64,000 nt of DNA, taken from Rhodococcus sp. WMMA185. GTDB lineage: Bacteria; Actinomycetota; Actinomycetes; Mycobacteriales; Mycobacteriaceae. Position numbers and translations under genes: made by a program. Positions 51,248 through 62,549 of the stretch are shown piece by piece; the stretch's first letter is position 1; every line of letters starts with the position of its first letter. The DNA is taken from contig NZ_CP017014.1 in NCBI RefSeq assembly GCF_001767395.1, positions 1,550,001 to 1,614,000 of the forward strand, written 5' to 3'. The notes beneath the pieces are model-generated. The model worked only from the letters and a program-made list of their open reading frames with translations. It was not told where the DNA came from and did no database searches.

Positions 51248-53089
51248 GTGCTGCGCACACATCTCGCCGGTTCATTGCGAGCCGAGCAGGCCCAGCAGAC
51301 CGTCACCCTGACCGGGTGGGTTGCCAGGCGCCGAGATCACGGCGGGGTGATCTTCATCGATTTGCGCGACGCCTCGGGTGTGTCGCAGGTGGTGTTCCGT
51401 GAGGGTGCCGCCGCAGAGCAGGCCCACCGCCTGCGCGCCGAGTACTGCATCAAGGTGACCGGCGTTGTCGAGGTTCGCCCCGAGGGCAACCAGAACTTCG
51501 AGATCCCCACGGGGGCGATCGAGGTCAACGCCGCCGAGCTCGAGGTTCTCAACGAGAGTGCGCCGCTTCCGTTCCAGCTCGATGATCAGGCAGGTGAGGA
51601 AGCGCGTCTGAAGTATCGCTACCTGGATCTGCGCCGCGAGGGTCCTGGACACGCCATCCGGTTGCGGTCGAAGGTCAACGCGGCCGCCCGGGCGGTGTTG
51701 GCGCACCACGAGTTCGTCGAGGTCGAGACCCCCACCCTGACGCGCTCGACCCCGGAGGGCGCCCGTGACTTCCTGGTTCCCGCACGCCTGCAGCCGGGCA
51801 GCTTCTACGCGTTGCCGCAGAGCCCCCAGCTGTTCAAGCAGCTGCTCATGGTCGGAGGCATCGAGCGGTACTACCAGATCGCCCGCTGCTACCGCGACGA
51901 AGACTTCCGTGCGGACCGGCAGCCCGAGTTCACCCAGCTCGACATCGAGATGAGCTTCGTCAACCAGGACGACGTGATTCTGCTCGCCGAGGAAGTGCTC
52001 ACCGCGCTGTGGAGGCTCGTCGGGCATGAGATCAAGACCCCGATCCAGCGGATGACCTATGCCGAGGCCATGCGTCGATTCGGTACCGACAAGCCGGACC
52101 TGCGTTTCGATGTCGAACTGGTCGAGTGCGCCGAGTTCTTCAAGGACACCACCTTCCGCGTGTTCCAGGCCGAGTACGTTGGCGCGGTGGTCATGCCCGG
52201 TGGCGCGAGTCAGCCGCGCAGGCAGCTCGATGCCTGGCAGGAGTGGGCCAAGCAGCGCGGGTCGAAGGGACTGGCATATGTGCTCGTCGGCGAGGACGGC
52301 ACCCTCGGTGGTCCGGTGGCCAAGAACCTCACCGATGTCGAACGCGCCGGGCTAGCCGAGCACGTCGGCGCGAAGCCGGGAGACTGCATCTTCTTCGCCG
52401 CCGGACCGACCAAGTCCTCGCGTGCCCTCCTCGGTGCCGCTCGGGGGGAGATCGCCCACCGGCAGGACCTGATCGACCCCGACGCCTGGGCGTTCGTGTG
52501 GATCGTCGATGCCCCGCTGTTCGAGCCCACCGCCGAGGCCACCGCCAGTGGCGACGTCGCCCTCGGCTACAGCGCCTGGACGGCTGTGCATCACGCGTTC
52601 ACCTCACCCAAGCCCGAGTCGATCGACACGTTCGACACCGATCCGAGTTCGGCGCTCGCCTACGCCTACGACATCGTGTGCAACGGCAACGAGATCGGCG
52701 GCGGCAGTATCCGTATCCATCGCAAGGACATTCAGGAACGAGTGTTCGAGGTGATGGGCATCTCCCACGAAGAGGCCGAGGAAAAGTTCGGGTTCCTCCT
52801 CGACGCTTTCGCGTTCGGAGCGCCGCCGCACGGGGGTATCGCGTTCGGCTGGGACCGGATCACAGCACTGTTGGCGGGCGTCGACTCGATCCGTGAAGTC
52901 ATTGCCTTCCCCAAGTCGGGTGGCGGCGTCGACCCGCTCACCGAAGCGCCCGCCCCGATCACAGCGCAGCAGCGCAAGGAATCGGGTGTCGATGCCACTC
53001 CCGAGCCGAAGGCTGACTCTCAGCGAAAGGGTGAGACCGTGCCGAAGGCTGAGACAGCGGCAGAGTCCGTCGGCGGGGCCGTGAGGTAG
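51248..53089 (+). CDS. aspS: Aspartyl-tRNA synthetase
   Basis: A 613-residue class IIb synthetase. The N-terminal OB fold ([24 protein letters not shown]) binds the anticodon; motif 2 is [30 protein letters not shown], the bacterial GAD insertion follows, and motif 3 is [20 protein letters not shown] 51248 follows AAAGGAAG and is the start used by relatives. The C-terminal tail ([15 protein letters not shown]) is a charged extension of about 40 residues. Actinobacterial AspRS of this type is often non-discriminating. Confidence 0.96.
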   Translation: MLRTHLAGSLRAEQAQQTVTLTGWVARRRDHGGVIFIDLRDASGVSQVVFREGAAAEQAHRLRAEYCIKVTGVVEVRPEGNQNFEIPTGAIEVNAAELEVLNESAPLPFQLDDQAGEEARLKYRYLDLRREGPGHAIRLRSKVNAAARAVLAHHEFVEVETPTLTRSTPEGARDFLVPARLQPGSFYALPQSPQLFKQLLMVGGIERYYQIARCYRDEDFRADRQPEFTQLDIEMSFVNQDDVILLAEEVLTALWRLVGHEIKTPIQRMTYAEAMRRFGTDKPDLRFDVELVECAEFFKDTTFRVFQAEYVGAVVMPGGASQPRRQLDAWQEWAKQRGSKGLAYVLVGEDGTLGGPVAKNLTDVERAGLAEHVGAKPGDCIFFAAGPTKSSRALLGAARGEIAHRQDLIDPDAWAFVWIVDAPLFEPTAEATASGDVALGYSAWTAVHHAFTSPKPESIDTFDTDPSSALAYAYDIVCNGNEIGGGSIRIHRKDIQERVFEVMGISHEEAEEKFGFLLDAFAFGAPPHGGIAFGWDRITALLAGVDSIREVIAFPKSGGGVDPLTEAPAPITAQQRKESGVDATPEPKADSQRKGETVPKAETAAESVGGAVR

Positions 53090-53305
53090 GCAGGCGCCGG
53101 GGGGATCGTGGGTTCGGCTATCGGTGCGGTGTTACGAGTTCGTTCACGGCGCGCCGGCAGAGGCACGAAACGGCACCATTGCGGTGACAGTTGATGTGGC
53201 TTTGCTCGAAGTGCTCGCACCGGGCCTACCGAAGTGCTGAAATTCACCGAGGCCCCCACAAAAGGACTCGATCATTTTTGTGACTAGCAGGTAAGTTGGT
53301 TCACG

Positions 53306-54481
53306 ATGACTGTAATGCTGGCAGACCCCGTTTCCGAGGTAGTTGCCGCAGCGGAAAAGCTGCTCACCCGTCGTACCGGTGCATCTGTGACGCTGGTAGA
53401 TCCCGTGGATCTCGGGGGTAGTGGCCGTTCCATCGTCCTTCGGGTGCGTGTGGCGGAGAATCCGTTTTCCCTCCCGCGGACCTTGGTGATCAAGCAGGTT
53501 CGCAGGGAGTCCGGGGTTGCTGGAACCCGGGCCGTCGACCCCGATGACTTGGCGGGAGACAGCGGTGGCGCGTTCCTTCGCGAGGCGGTGTCGTACCAGT
53601 TCGCGACCGCTCTCGCGACCGATAGCCGTCCGGGTGCGGAATTGCTCGCATCCGATCTCGATGCTCGACTGCTCGTGCTCAGTGACCTCGGTGACGTGAG
53701 CCCGATCAGCGCGCTTCTCGAGCATTCCGACTCGGATACAGTCGCCAACACGTTGATGGCGATGGCCCAGGCGCTCGGCAGGATGCATGCGGCCACTGTG
53801 GGCCGGGAGGAAGACTTCACCGCGCTGCTTCGTCGCGCGGGTGTGTCGCGTTGCGACGACACGGTGGCCGGTCAGGTGGAGCGGGCGGTGCCCGCGGTGC
53901 CGGGGCTCCTCTCCGAGATCCTCGGCATCGACGTCTCCCCGGACATGACCGATCAGGTGGCGCATGCCGCGAAGCTGTTCGAGAGTCGCCGGTTCCGCGC
54001 GTTCAGCCCCTCCGACCTGTGCCCGGACAACATCATCGTCAACGACGAGGGTGTGCGATTCCTGGACTACGAGTGGGGCGGATTCCGCGACGCAATGCTC
54101 GACATCGCCTACGCGCTGGTCTCGTTCCCGTGCTGCCTGTGCAGCCTCGACCTGTCCGAAGATCGGACGCAGGCAATGATCGAGGCCTGGCGTGCCGAGG
54201 TGGTGGGGATGTGGCCTGCCCTCGCGGACAACAACGTGCTCGCCACTCGCATGGTCGAGGCGCAGCTGATCTGGGTGTGGCTCAGCACCTACCTGTTCCT
54301 GCCCGACAATCACACGCGGATTGCGGCGGTGCGCGAGCACCAGCTGTCGGTGCCGCGGTCGCTGGCGTTGATGCGACGCTGGGACAAGCTGGCGCGTTCG
54401 GCGAACCGCGCCGGCAACACCGTGGTCGCCCATCAGGCCCGTGCCATTGCCGACAGGTTGCAGGCGATGTCCGTTGGATGA
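53306..54481 (+). CDS. Aminoglycoside-phosphotransferase-fold protein (unknown substrate)
   Basis: A 391-residue APH/choline-kinase-fold protein. The catalytic loop reads FSPSDLCPDNIIVND, where the usual HGD is replaced by SPSD before the Asp; the metal-binding motif is FLDYEWGG. The gene lies in this position between aspS and rarA in related genomes as I recall, which argues against an acquired resistance gene. Substrate unknown. ATG 53306 opens the reading frame with typical codon usage. Confidence 0.8.
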   Translation: MTVMLADPVSEVVAAAEKLLTRRTGASVTLVDPVDLGGSGRSIVLRVRVAENPFSLPRTLVIKQVRRESGVAGTRAVDPDDLAGDSGGAFLREAVSYQFATALATDSRPGAELLASDLDARLLVLSDLGDVSPISALLEHSDSDTVANTLMAMAQALGRMHAATVGREEDFTALLRRAGVSRCDDTVAGQVERAVPAVPGLLSEILGIDVSPDMTDQVAHAAKLFESRRFRAFSPSDLCPDNIIVNDEGVRFLDYEWGGFRDAMLDIAYALVSFPCCLCSLDLSEDRTQAMIEAWRAEVVGMWPALADNNVLATRMVEAQLIWVWLSTYLFLPDNHTRIAAVREHQLSVPRSLALMRRWDKLARSANRAGNTVVAHQARAIADRLQAMSVG

Positions 54482-54534
54482 CGTCCCGCGCGGTCGGAAA
54501 GGTCAGCCGATAGCGCTCCGGTAGCGTCGAACTT

Positions 54535-55971
54535 GTGAGCGATCTCTTCGGTTCGGACGTGGGCGGGGACGAGTCAGTAGGACTGTTCGAAACGATGGGA
54601 CGGGAAGAGGCGTCGGCTCCCCAGCCCGTCCCCAGCCCCACTTCGGTGAACTCGCACGCGCCTCTGGCTGTGCGCATGCGTCCCCGCACCCTTGGTGAGG
54701 TGGTCGGGCAGAAGCATCTGCTGGGGCCGGGTGCGCCGCTGCGACGCCTCGTGGAGGGGTCCGGTGCGGCTTCAGTCCTGCTGTACGGTCCGCCAGGGAC
54801 CGGAAAAACCACCCTGGCATCCCTGATCTCGGGTGCGACGGGCCGACGTTTCGAGGCATTGTCTGCGCTCTCCGCCGGCGTGAAGGAAGTGCGTGCGGTC
54901 ATCGACCTGGCACGGCGACGATTGCTAGCAGGGGAGCAGACCGTCCTGTTCATCGACGAGGTGCATCGGTTCTCCAAGACCCAACAGGACGCACTGCTCG
55001 CCGCGGTGGAGAACCGAATCGTGTTGCTCGTCGCAGCAACCACCGAAAACCCCTCCTTCTCCGTCGTCTCGCCGCTGCTTTCCCGCTCGCTGGTGCTGCA
55101 ACTACAGGCGCTGACGGCAGACGACATCGAGGCGCTTCTCGAGCGTGCCCGCACCGACGAGCGGGGTTTGGCCGGCGAAATCGAGATCGCGGACGACGCG
55201 ATGGAACACCTGGTGCGCCTGGCCGCCGGTGATGCTCGGCGTGCACTTACCGCCCTGGAGGCTGCGGCAGGTGCGGCACTCGACCAGGCGGGGCTCGAGA
55301 AAGCAGGGCTCGAGGAAGAGGGGGACGGGCAGCGTCCGGTTCTGCTCGATCTCGCGACGGTCGAGGCGAGCGTCGACAAGGCTGCGGTTCGCTACGACCG
55401 CGACGGTGACCAGCATTACGACGTCATCAGCGCCTTCATCAAGTCCATCAGGGGATCGGACGTCGACGCGGCGCTGCACTATCTCGCGCGCATGTTGACC
55501 GCGGGTGAAGACCCCCGGTTCATAGCCCGGCGGCTGGTCGTTCACGCCAGTGAGGACATCGGGATGGCGGATCCGACCGCTCTGCAGACCGCCATCGCCG
55601 CCGCCCAGGCCGTGCAGTTGATCGGAATGCCGGAGGCACGCCTTGCGCTCGCGCAAGCCACCATTCACCTCGCGACCGCACCGAAGTCGGGTGCGGTCAT
55701 CGCGGCGTTGGGTGCCGCGATGGCTGACGTGACGGCAGGGAAGGCAGGTCTGGTCCCGCCCCATCTGCGTGACGGTCACTACGCCGGCGCCGCGAAGCTG
55801 GGCAACGCAGTGGGATACCGCTATCCGCACGACCACCCCGACGGAGTGTTGCCGCAGCAGTACCCGCCGGACGAGCTCGTGGGCGTCGACTACTACCAGC
55901 CCACAACACACGGCAGCGAACGCGACATCGCTGGGCGTGTGGAGAAGCTGCGGCGCATCGTGCGCGGCTGA
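54535..55971 (+). CDS. rarA: Replication-associated recombination protein A (MgsA/RarA AAA+ ATPase)
   Basis: A 478-residue AAA+ protein of the clamp-loader group. Walker A is GPPGTGKTT at 85-93, Walker B DEVH at 141-144, the sensor 1 region [13 protein letters not shown], and the C-terminal domain contains [16 protein letters not shown] and the ending [18 protein letters not shown] 54535 is used; an N-terminal 40-residue extension precedes the core. Acts at stalled replication forks. Confidence 0.95.
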   Translation: MSDLFGSDVGGDESVGLFETMGREEASAPQPVPSPTSVNSHAPLAVRMRPRTLGEVVGQKHLLGPGAPLRRLVEGSGAASVLLYGPPGTGKTTLASLISGATGRRFEALSALSAGVKEVRAVIDLARRRLLAGEQTVLFIDEVHRFSKTQQDALLAAVENRIVLLVAATTENPSFSVVSPLLSRSLVLQLQALTADDIEALLERARTDERGLAGEIEIADDAMEHLVRLAAGDARRALTALEAAAGAALDQAGLEKAGLEEEGDGQRPVLLDLATVEASVDKAAVRYDRDGDQHYDVISAFIKSIRGSDVDAALHYLARMLTAGEDPRFIARRLVVHASEDIGMADPTALQTAIAAAQAVQLIGMPEARLALAQATIHLATAPKSGAVIAALGAAMADVTAGKAGLVPPHLRDGHYAGAAKLGNAVGYRYPHDHPDGVLPQQYPPDELVGVDYYQPTTHGSERDIAGRVEKLRRIVRG

Positions 55972-56159
55972 CGCCGTTCAGCGGCCTAGCCGCTTGGACT
56001 CGGGCGTGTTTCGCGTCACAATGGTGGTGCCCCCGACGAGCACCGGCAAGCGCCCAGCGGAAACCGACCTCACCTGACAGTTAAGCTGGGGAGTGCTCGA
56101 TTCGCCGTGCGCGCGGTGTGATCGGCGTCAATCACTGTCACACGCGAAGGGCAAACTAG

Positions 56160-58832
56160 GTGCAGACCCACGAGATCCGCAGGCGCTTCCTCGACCATTT
56201 CGTCAAGGCGGGCCATACGGAGGTGCCCAGCGCCTCGCTGATTCTCGACGATCCGAACCTGTTGTTCGTCAACGCGGGGATGGTGCAATTCGTGCCGTTC
56301 TTCCTGGGGCAGGAGACCCCGCCGTATCCGACGGCGACGAGCGTCCAAAAGTGTGTGCGCACGCTCGATATCGAGAATGTGGGCAACACCACACGCCACA
56401 ACACGTTCTTTCAGATGGCCGGCAACTTCTCGTTCGGCGACTACTTCAAGCGCGACGCGATCAAGCATGCATGGTCGCTGCTGACCTCGAGTGTCGACGA
56501 CGGTGGATACGGGTTCGACCCCGAACGGATCTGGGTCACCGTCTACCTCGACGACGACGAGGCCGCCGACATCTGGCGCGACGAGGTCGGTATCCCGAAT
56601 GAGCGGATCCAGCGCCGTGGTGTTGCCGACAACTACTGGTCCATGGGCATTCCCGGCCCTTGCGGTCCGTGCTCGGAGATCTACTACGACCGCGGCCCCG
56701 AGTACGGCGTCGAGGGTGGCCCGGTGGCCGACGAGGATCGCTACCTGGAGATCTGGAATCTCGTGTTCATGCAGAACGAACGCGGCCTCGGCACCAGCAA
56801 GGACGACTTCGAGATCCTCGGGCCGTTGCCGAAGAAGAACATCGACACCGGCATGGGTGTCGAGCGCGTCGCCTTCCTGCTGCAGGGCGTCGACAACGTC
56901 TACGAGACCGATCTCGTCCGCCCGGTGATCGCGAAGGCGGAGGAACTGTCGGGTCGCAGGTACGGCGCCAACCACGACGACGACGTCCGTTTCCGGGTGA
57001 TTGCCGACCACGCCCGAACCGCCGCGATGCTGATAGCAGACGGCGTGAATCCCGGTAATGACGGACGCGGTTACGTGCTCCGCAGACTGCTGCGGCGCAT
57101 CGTGCGCTCCGCCAAGTTGCTCGGCGCGGACAAGCCCAGCATGCGTGAGTTCATCACCGTCGTCCGCGACACCATGGCACCTTCGTACCCCGTGCTGGAC
57201 ACCGACTTCGAGCGCATCGAGAGGGTCGCGGTCGGTGAGGAGTCGGCCTTCCTCAAGACACTGGCGTCCGGTTCCAAGCTGTTCGACGTTGCCGCGGAAT
57301 CGGTCAAGGCATCCGGCAAGTCGGTGATCGGCGGCGACCAGGCGTTCGCGCTACACGACACCTACGGGTTCCCGATCGACCTGACCCTCGAGATGGCGGC
57401 CGAGGCCGGGTTGTCCGTCGACGAGGACGGTTTCCGGTCGCTGATGGCGGAGCAGCGTCAGCGCGCGAAGGACGATGCTCAGGCGCGGAAACATGCACAC
57501 ACCGATCTCATGGTCTACAAGGAACTCCTCGACCGCGGGCCGACCGAGTTCACCGGTTTCCACGAATTGGTTTCCGAGGCACACGTTCTCGCGCTGATCT
57601 CGAACGGTCAGCGGATCCCGGTTGTAGCGGCAGGCGAGGACGTAGAGGTGATCCTCGACCGCAGCCCGCTGTATGCGGAAGCGGGCGGCCAGATCGCGGA
57701 TCTGGGAACCCTCACCGGTCCGGGGTTGCGGGTGAGGGTCAATGACGTCCAGAAGATCGCCAAGAAGCTGTGGGTCCACAAGGTGACGGTGCAGGAAGGC
57801 CAGATCGCCGAGGGGGACGTCGTTCTCGCGCAGGTCGACGCGGAGTGGCGCAAGGGCGCCACGCAGGGCCACTCAGGCACACACATGGTGCATGCTGCGT
57901 TGCGGCAGGTGCTGGGCCCCAATGCCGTTCAAGCCGGATCGCTGAACAAGCCGGGTTACCTGCGGTTCGACTTCTCCTGGCAGGGCGCGCTGTCGGAGGC
58001 GCAGAAGCAGGACATCGAGCTGGTCACCAACGAAGCGGTGGCCGCGGACTACTCGGTGAACACGTTCGTCACCGACCTCGACAAGGCGAAGGCGATGGGC
58101 GCCATGGCGTTGTTCGGCGAGAACTACGGCGACGAGGTGCGTGTCGTCGAGATCGGCGGGCCGTTCTCGTTGGAGTTGTGCGGCGGAACCCATGTGGGAA
58201 GTTCTGCGCAGATCGGCAACGTCACACTGCTCGGTGAGCAGTCCATCGGCTCGGGCGTGCGCCGCGTCGAAGCCTTCGTCGGGCTCGACTCGTACCGCTA
58301 CCTCGCCAAGGAACGCGCGCTCCTCGCGGGTTTGTCGGCCTCGCTGAAGGTGCCCTCGGAGGAGGTTCCCGCCCGCGTCGAGGCGCTCGTCGACCGACTT
58401 CGGGCGGCCGAGAAGGAACTCGAACAGGTGCGGGCCCAGGCAGTTCTGGCCGCGGCCGGGACCTACGTCGACAAGGCGCAGCGCGTGGGACCTGTCCTGC
58501 TGGTCGCGGACTCCGCACCGGCCGGGGTCGGAGGCAACGACCTGCGCGGGCTGGTCGCGGATATCCGCGGCAGGTTCGGTGCGCAACCCGCGGTGGTGGT
58601 CCTGCTCGGGAACGTCGACGGCAAGGTTCCCTTCGCGGTGTCCGTCAACGGGTCCGCCCAGGAACTCGGACTCTCGGCCGGTGATCTCGTCAAGGACTTC
58701 GGACCGAAGATCGGTGGCCGGGGTGGCGGAAAGGCCGACATGGCGCAGGGTTCAGGCTCCGACACCAACGGAATCGCCGATGCTCTCGACGTGGTCCGGC
58801 AGCACGTCACAGACAAGGTGGGGAACAAGTAA
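56160..58832 (+). CDS. alaS: Alanyl-tRNA synthetase
   Basis: An 890-residue class IIc synthetase from GTG 56160. The catalytic core begins [27 protein letters not shown]; the editing-domain metal site is [11 protein letters not shown] with CGGTHVG later; the C-Ala domain contains [15 protein letters not shown] near the end. Full length for the family. It starts the alaS-ruvX-mltG-aroE run, with the ruvX gene only 2 nt downstream. Confidence 0.97.
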   Translation: MQTHEIRRRFLDHFVKAGHTEVPSASLILDDPNLLFVNAGMVQFVPFFLGQETPPYPTATSVQKCVRTLDIENVGNTTRHNTFFQMAGNFSFGDYFKRDAIKHAWSLLTSSVDDGGYGFDPERIWVTVYLDDDEAADIWRDEVGIPNERIQRRGVADNYWSMGIPGPCGPCSEIYYDRGPEYGVEGGPVADEDRYLEIWNLVFMQNERGLGTSKDDFEILGPLPKKNIDTGMGVERVAFLLQGVDNVYETDLVRPVIAKAEELSGRRYGANHDDDVRFRVIADHARTAAMLIADGVNPGNDGRGYVLRRLLRRIVRSAKLLGADKPSMREFITVVRDTMAPSYPVLDTDFERIERVAVGEESAFLKTLASGSKLFDVAAESVKASGKSVIGGDQAFALHDTYGFPIDLTLEMAAEAGLSVDEDGFRSLMAEQRQRAKDDAQARKHAHTDLMVYKELLDRGPTEFTGFHELVSEAHVLALISNGQRIPVVAAGEDVEVILDRSPLYAEAGGQIADLGTLTGPGLRVRVNDVQKIAKKLWVHKVTVQEGQIAEGDVVLAQVDAEWRKGATQGHSGTHMVHAALRQVLGPNAVQAGSLNKPGYLRFDFSWQGALSEAQKQDIELVTNEAVAADYSVNTFVTDLDKAKAMGAMALFGENYGDEVRVVEIGGPFSLELCGGTHVGSSAQIGNVTLLGEQSIGSGVRRVEAFVGLDSYRYLAKERALLAGLSASLKVPSEEVPARVEALVDRLRAAEKELEQVRAQAVLAAAGTYVDKAQRVGPVLLVADSAPAGVGGNDLRGLVADIRGRFGAQPAVVVLLGNVDGKVPFAVSVNGSAQELGLSAGDLVKDFGPKIGGRGGGKADMAQGSGSDTNGIADALDVVRQHVTDKVGNK

Positions 58833-58834
58833 CG

Positions 58835-59401
58835 GTGAATCGCGCAGAAAAGGGGCCGGATCGACCTGGTGCCGACGACCCCGGGCGCGGCCGCCGTATC
58901 GGCATCGATGTGGGCAGCGTTCGGATCGGGGTCGCCTCGAGCGACCCCGACGGGATCCTCGCAACTCCCGTCGAGACGGTGCCACGATCCAAGGAACGCG
59001 GGGGCGATTCGCCCGACATTCGGCGGATCGCCGACATCGTGGAGGAGTACGAGGCGGTGGAGGTTGTCGTCGGCCTGCCCCAGACCCTTCGGGGTGAGCA
59101 GGGGAAGGCTGCCTCGATCGCTACCTTGTTCGCGAAGCGTTTGCAGAGGACAGTGGATCCGATACCGGTGCGGATGGCGGACGAACGTCTGTCGACCGTC
59201 ACTGCTGCACGAGCGCTTCGAGAGAGCGGTGTCAGCGCGAAGGGCCAGCGCCCTGTGATCGATCAGGTGGCTGCGGTGGCAATTTTGCAGGGATGGCTGG
59301 ACGAGCGGAGCACGTCGATGAAGGAAACCGACGGGGAGAGCCCGTCGATCGATGCAACAGAATCGGGTCGAGACGTGCAGCTGCCGGAGGCCGATCAGTG
59401 A
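58835..59401 (+). CDS. ruvX: Putative pre-16S rRNA nuclease (YqgF/RuvX)
   Basis: A 188-residue RNase-H-fold protein: [16 protein letters not shown] is the first catalytic strand, [17 protein letters not shown] the second, and [17 protein letters not shown] and [15 protein letters not shown] the later conserved parts. GTG 58835 follows alaS by 2 nt. It processes the 5' end of 16S rRNA. The C-terminal tail of about 30 residues is charged and variable. The stop overlaps mltG as GTGA. Confidence 0.93.
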   Translation: MNRAEKGPDRPGADDPGRGRRIGIDVGSVRIGVASSDPDGILATPVETVPRSKERGGDSPDIRRIADIVEEYEAVEVVVGLPQTLRGEQGKAASIATLFAKRLQRTVDPIPVRMADERLSTVTAARALRESGVSAKGQRPVIDQVAAVAILQGWLDERSTSMKETDGESPSIDATESGRDVQLPEADQ

Positions 59402-60960
59402 GCAATCATCGGCGACCTTCGGGCGAGCGACCAGACCACCGATACCACTCGAACAAGCCCCGCCGGCACCGCTACCTCGACGAGGACGACGATCCGGTTA
59501 GTCACCAACCACAATCAGACGACATCACGACTGGCCGACACGGCTCGGTGAACGACGGCTGGGACCATCGAGATGTCGGTTACCGCGCGGGGTACGAATT
59601 CGAATACGGTCCGTCTCCCACCGGTTACGGCCGGCACGAATACGACGAATACCCGGACTACGACGACTCCCCGTACGAGAGCGGTTCCCATCCTGGCGGG
59701 CGGTACGACCGTCCCGGGTCCGCGTTCGCCGAGGCCGAGACCCAGGTCATCAGGGTGATTCCGCCAACCCGCGCGCAAGCTCGGCTGCAGGCCCGACGGC
59801 GCAAGCAGGCCCGGGGTCGGGCTCGTCGCGGCAAGATCGTCGGAGTGATGGCGGTCGCGGTCGTCCTGATCGTGCTGGGCGGACTGGTGTTCGTGGGTGG
59901 CAGGGTATTCCTCGGTGGCAGCGCACCGGCAGACTACGCCGGGCCAGGTGGTCCCGAAGTCGTCGTGGAGGTGCATCCGGGAGATACCGCGGAACAGATC
60001 GGGTCCGCGCTCACGGCTCAGGACGTCGTGGCGAGCGGTGCGGCCTTCTACAACGCGGCGCTTCAGAACGAGGCCATTACCTCGCTGCAGCCCGGGTTCT
60101 ACAGTCTGTCGACCCAGATCCCTGCTGCCGAGGCGGTGAACGACCTGATCGATCCCGCATCCCGCGTCGGCCAGATGATCATCTCCGAGGGCAGACAACT
60201 CCACGACACCACCGACGTGCAGACCGGCGCGACGAAGCACGGGATCTACTCGCTCATCTCCGAGGCCAGTTGCCTCGGCGATGGCGACCAACGGACGTGT
60301 ATCAGCTACGACGACCTCAACGCTGCCGGCGCCGGAGACTTGACCGCGCTCGGTGTGCCGGACTGGGCGCGGGCCTCGGTGGCAAGCGTTCCGGACCGTG
60401 ATCGGCAGCTCGAGGGGCTGATCGCGGCGGGAACCTGGAACTTCAACCCGACCTGGAGCCCGACCGCCATTCTCGAGCACCTGGTCAGCCAGAGCGCCGC
60501 CAGCTACGAAGCGACCGGAATCCTCACCGACGGGATTCAGGCCGGTCTATCGCCCTACGAGATGCTGATCTCTGCGTCACTGGTGGAACGCGAGTCGTTG
60601 CCCGCGGATTTCTCGAAAGTGGCTCGCGTGATCTTGAACCGCCTCGCGGTGAACCAACCTCTACAGTTCGACTCGACGGTCAACTACGAGCTCGACACCA
60701 CCGAACTGGCCACCACGGACGCCGACCGTGCTCGGGTGACGCCCTGGAACACGTACGCGAGCCCCGGTTTGCCGGCCACTCCGATCTCGTCACCGAGCAT
60801 TGCCGCGCTCGAGGCCGTCGAACAACCGGCGCCGGGTGACTGGATCTATTTCGTGACGGTCGATTCGCAAGGGACCACGTTGTTCACGAGGAGCTACGAG
60901 GAGCACTTGGCCAACATCGACGAGGCCCTGCGCAATGGGATCCTGGCCAGTGGGCGATGA
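59398..60960 (+). CDS. mltG: Endolytic transglycosylase MltG
   Basis: A 520-residue protein. GTG 59398 overlaps the ruvX stop. A long hydrophilic, Asp/Tyr-rich cytoplasmic tail (about 1-130) precedes one membrane segment (about 140-165, [19 protein letters not shown]). The YceG/MltG domain follows: [19 protein letters not shown] is the LysM-like part, and [25 protein letters not shown] holds the catalytic Glu of the family. It cleaves nascent peptidoglycan and limits strand length. The long tail is typical of mycolata. Confidence 0.93.
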   Translation: MSNHRRPSGERPDHRYHSNKPRRHRYLDEDDDPVSHQPQSDDITTGRHGSVNDGWDHRDVGYRAGYEFEYGPSPTGYGRHEYDEYPDYDDSPYESGSHPGGRYDRPGSAFAEAETQVIRVIPPTRAQARLQARRRKQARGRARRGKIVGVMAVAVVLIVLGGLVFVGGRVFLGGSAPADYAGPGGPEVVVEVHPGDTAEQIGSALTAQDVVASGAAFYNAALQNEAITSLQPGFYSLSTQIPAAEAVNDLIDPASRVGQMIISEGRQLHDTTDVQTGATKHGIYSLISEASCLGDGDQRTCISYDDLNAAGAGDLTALGVPDWARASVASVPDRDRQLEGLIAAGTWNFNPTWSPTAILEHLVSQSAASYEATGILTDGIQAGLSPYEMLISASLVERESLPADFSKVARVILNRLAVNQPLQFDSTVNYELDTTELATTDADRARVTPWNTYASPGLPATPISSPSIAALEAVEQPAPGDWIYFVTVDSQGTTLFTRSYEEHLANIDEALRNGILASGR

Positions 60961-60964
60961 ACAC

Positions 60965-61777
60965 GTGACCGCGCGAAAGGCCGCCGTGCTGGGCAGACCG
61001 ATCGCACATTCGCGCTCGCCGCAACTGCATCTTGCGGCCTACCGGGCGCTTGGCCTGACCGAGTGGACGTACGACCGCATCGAATGTGGTGCAGACGAGC
61101 TACCGGGTCTGGTGTCCGCGCTCGGGCCGGAATGGGTCGGCCTGTCCGTCACGATGCCGGGGAAGATCGCGGCGCTGAACTTCGCGACCGAGCGCACCGA
61201 CCGGGCCGTGGCGATCGGGTCGGCGAACACGCTCGTCCGCATCGAAGACGGCTGGCGTGCCGACTGCACCGACGTGGACGGTGTCAGCGGTGCACTGATC
61301 GCGGGTGGCCTCGGACCCGTGTCCGGAGCCGAAGCCGTTGTCGTCGGCGCCGGCGGGACTGCCCGGCCTGCGCTGGCCGCATTGGCCGACCTGGGCGTGG
61401 CGACCGTGACCGTTGTCGCCCGCGATGCCGGGCGGGCCTCGAGCGCTCTCAGACTCGCGGAGTCGCTGGGTCTCGACGCCCGGTTGTCGGGATTCGACAG
61501 CCGGGAACTCGGCACCCGCTGCGCTGATGCCGCTGTGCTGGTGAGCACCGTGCCGTCCGTCGCGATCAGTGAACACACCGCGACGTTGGGGCGGGCGCCG
61601 TTCGTGTTGGACGCGATCTACGACCCCTGGCCGACACCGTTGGCGAGGGCGGTCGAAGACGCCGGTGGGCGAGTGGTCGGCGGGCTCGAGATGCTCCTCC
61701 ATCAGGCATTCGGCCAAGTGGAGCAGTTTACCGGCCTTCCCGCCCCGCGATCAGCGATGGCGGCCGCCCTGCGCTAG
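60965..61777 (+). CDS. aroE: Shikimate dehydrogenase
   Basis: A 270-residue shikimate dehydrogenase. GTG 60965 gives the expected opening VTARKAAVLGRPIAHSRSPQLHLAAYRALGL; GTG 60950 would overlap mltG by 11 nt. The substrate-binding SRS and VTMPGK motifs, NTLVRIEDG and the Rossmann motif VVGAGGTARPALAAL are present. It reduces 3-dehydroshikimate with NADPH. The operon continues to a prepilin peptidase and the aroC-aroK genes of the same pathway. Confidence 0.92.
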   Translation: MTARKAAVLGRPIAHSRSPQLHLAAYRALGLTEWTYDRIECGADELPGLVSALGPEWVGLSVTMPGKIAALNFATERTDRAVAIGSANTLVRIEDGWRADCTDVDGVSGALIAGGLGPVSGAEAVVVGAGGTARPALAALADLGVATVTVVARDAGRASSALRLAESLGLDARLSGFDSRELGTRCADAAVLVSTVPSVAISEHTATLGRAPFVLDAIYDPWPTPLARAVEDAGGRVVGGLEMLLHQAFGQVEQFTGLPAPRSAMAAALR

Positions 61778-61868
61778 TTGTCCACAGGCCCGGCCCGCGT
61801 CCACAGGTCGACCGTCCGCGCTGGTCACCGGGTCCGGTGATGTGCGGGTTCGGGGCACGCTGTCCCTC

Positions 61869-62474
61869 ATGTGGTGGCTGATCGTTGTCGGTGCGGTTCT
61901 GGGCGCGGGTGTCGGTCGGTGCGCGCGCGAGGTCGCGGATCGGTTCGTGGGCGGGGGTGTGCGGCGTGGCTGGTGCGAGGCGGTCTGTGCGGTCGGTGTC
62001 GCTGCAACGGTGTGGATCGGTGTCGGTGAACCGGAGCCGTGGCGGTTGCTGTGCGCGATCGCCTTCTGGTGGTGGTGCGTAACTCTCGGCGCCACCGACC
62101 TGTGCGCGCGGAGGCTCCCGAACGCGTTGACCCTCCCGGGGTTCCTCGCAATCGTCGGCATCGGAACGGTGACGGGTGAGGCCTCGGCCGCTTTCGTCGG
62201 GGGAATCCTGCTGGCGGCGGCGTACCTCGCGCTGCATCTCGGTGTGCCCGGTTCCTTCGGAGCGGGCGATGTGAAGCTCGCACTCGGAGTGGGGGCGGCG
62301 GCAGGACTGGCTGGAGGTGGGGCCTGGGTGTTCGCGGCGGTCCTCGCACCGGCGCTGACCGGGGCAGTGGGCTGTGTGGTCCTGGCCGCTCGGCGCAACG
62401 CGCCGACACTCCCGCACGGGCCCGCGATGTGCGCCGCGACGATGGTTGCACTGTTCGCTGCGCACATCACATGA
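61869..62474 (+). CDS. Prepilin peptidase, A24 family
   Basis: A 201-residue polytopic membrane protein with about six hydrophobic segments. The two catalytic aspartates of the aspartic A24 peptidases lie in GATDLCARRLPNALTLPG and in GAGDVKLALG (GxGD). It lacks the N-terminal cysteine-rich methylase part of full PilD enzymes, as in related genomes. ATG 61869 is the first start after the aroE stop with coding potential. It may cleave prepilins of a Tad/Flp-type pilus; no pilus gene is nearby. Confidence 0.85.
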   Translation: MWWLIVVGAVLGAGVGRCAREVADRFVGGGVRRGWCEAVCAVGVAATVWIGVGEPEPWRLLCAIAFWWWCVTLGATDLCARRLPNALTLPGFLAIVGIGTVTGEASAAFVGGILLAAAYLALHLGVPGSFGAGDVKLALGVGAAAGLAGGGAWVFAAVLAPALTGAVGCVVLAARRNAPTLPHGPAMCAATMVALFAAHIT

Positions 62475-62549
62475 CGTCGTGCTCGGGTGGCGCCCGGTTG
62501 GGAGGACCACCGTCACCGTCGGCTACGCGGACGTGGGAGGATAGCGACT

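Noticed and set aside
53144-54433. 429-codon minus-strand frame
   Set aside because: Antisense shadow of the APH-fold gene; His/Arg-rich, no domain.
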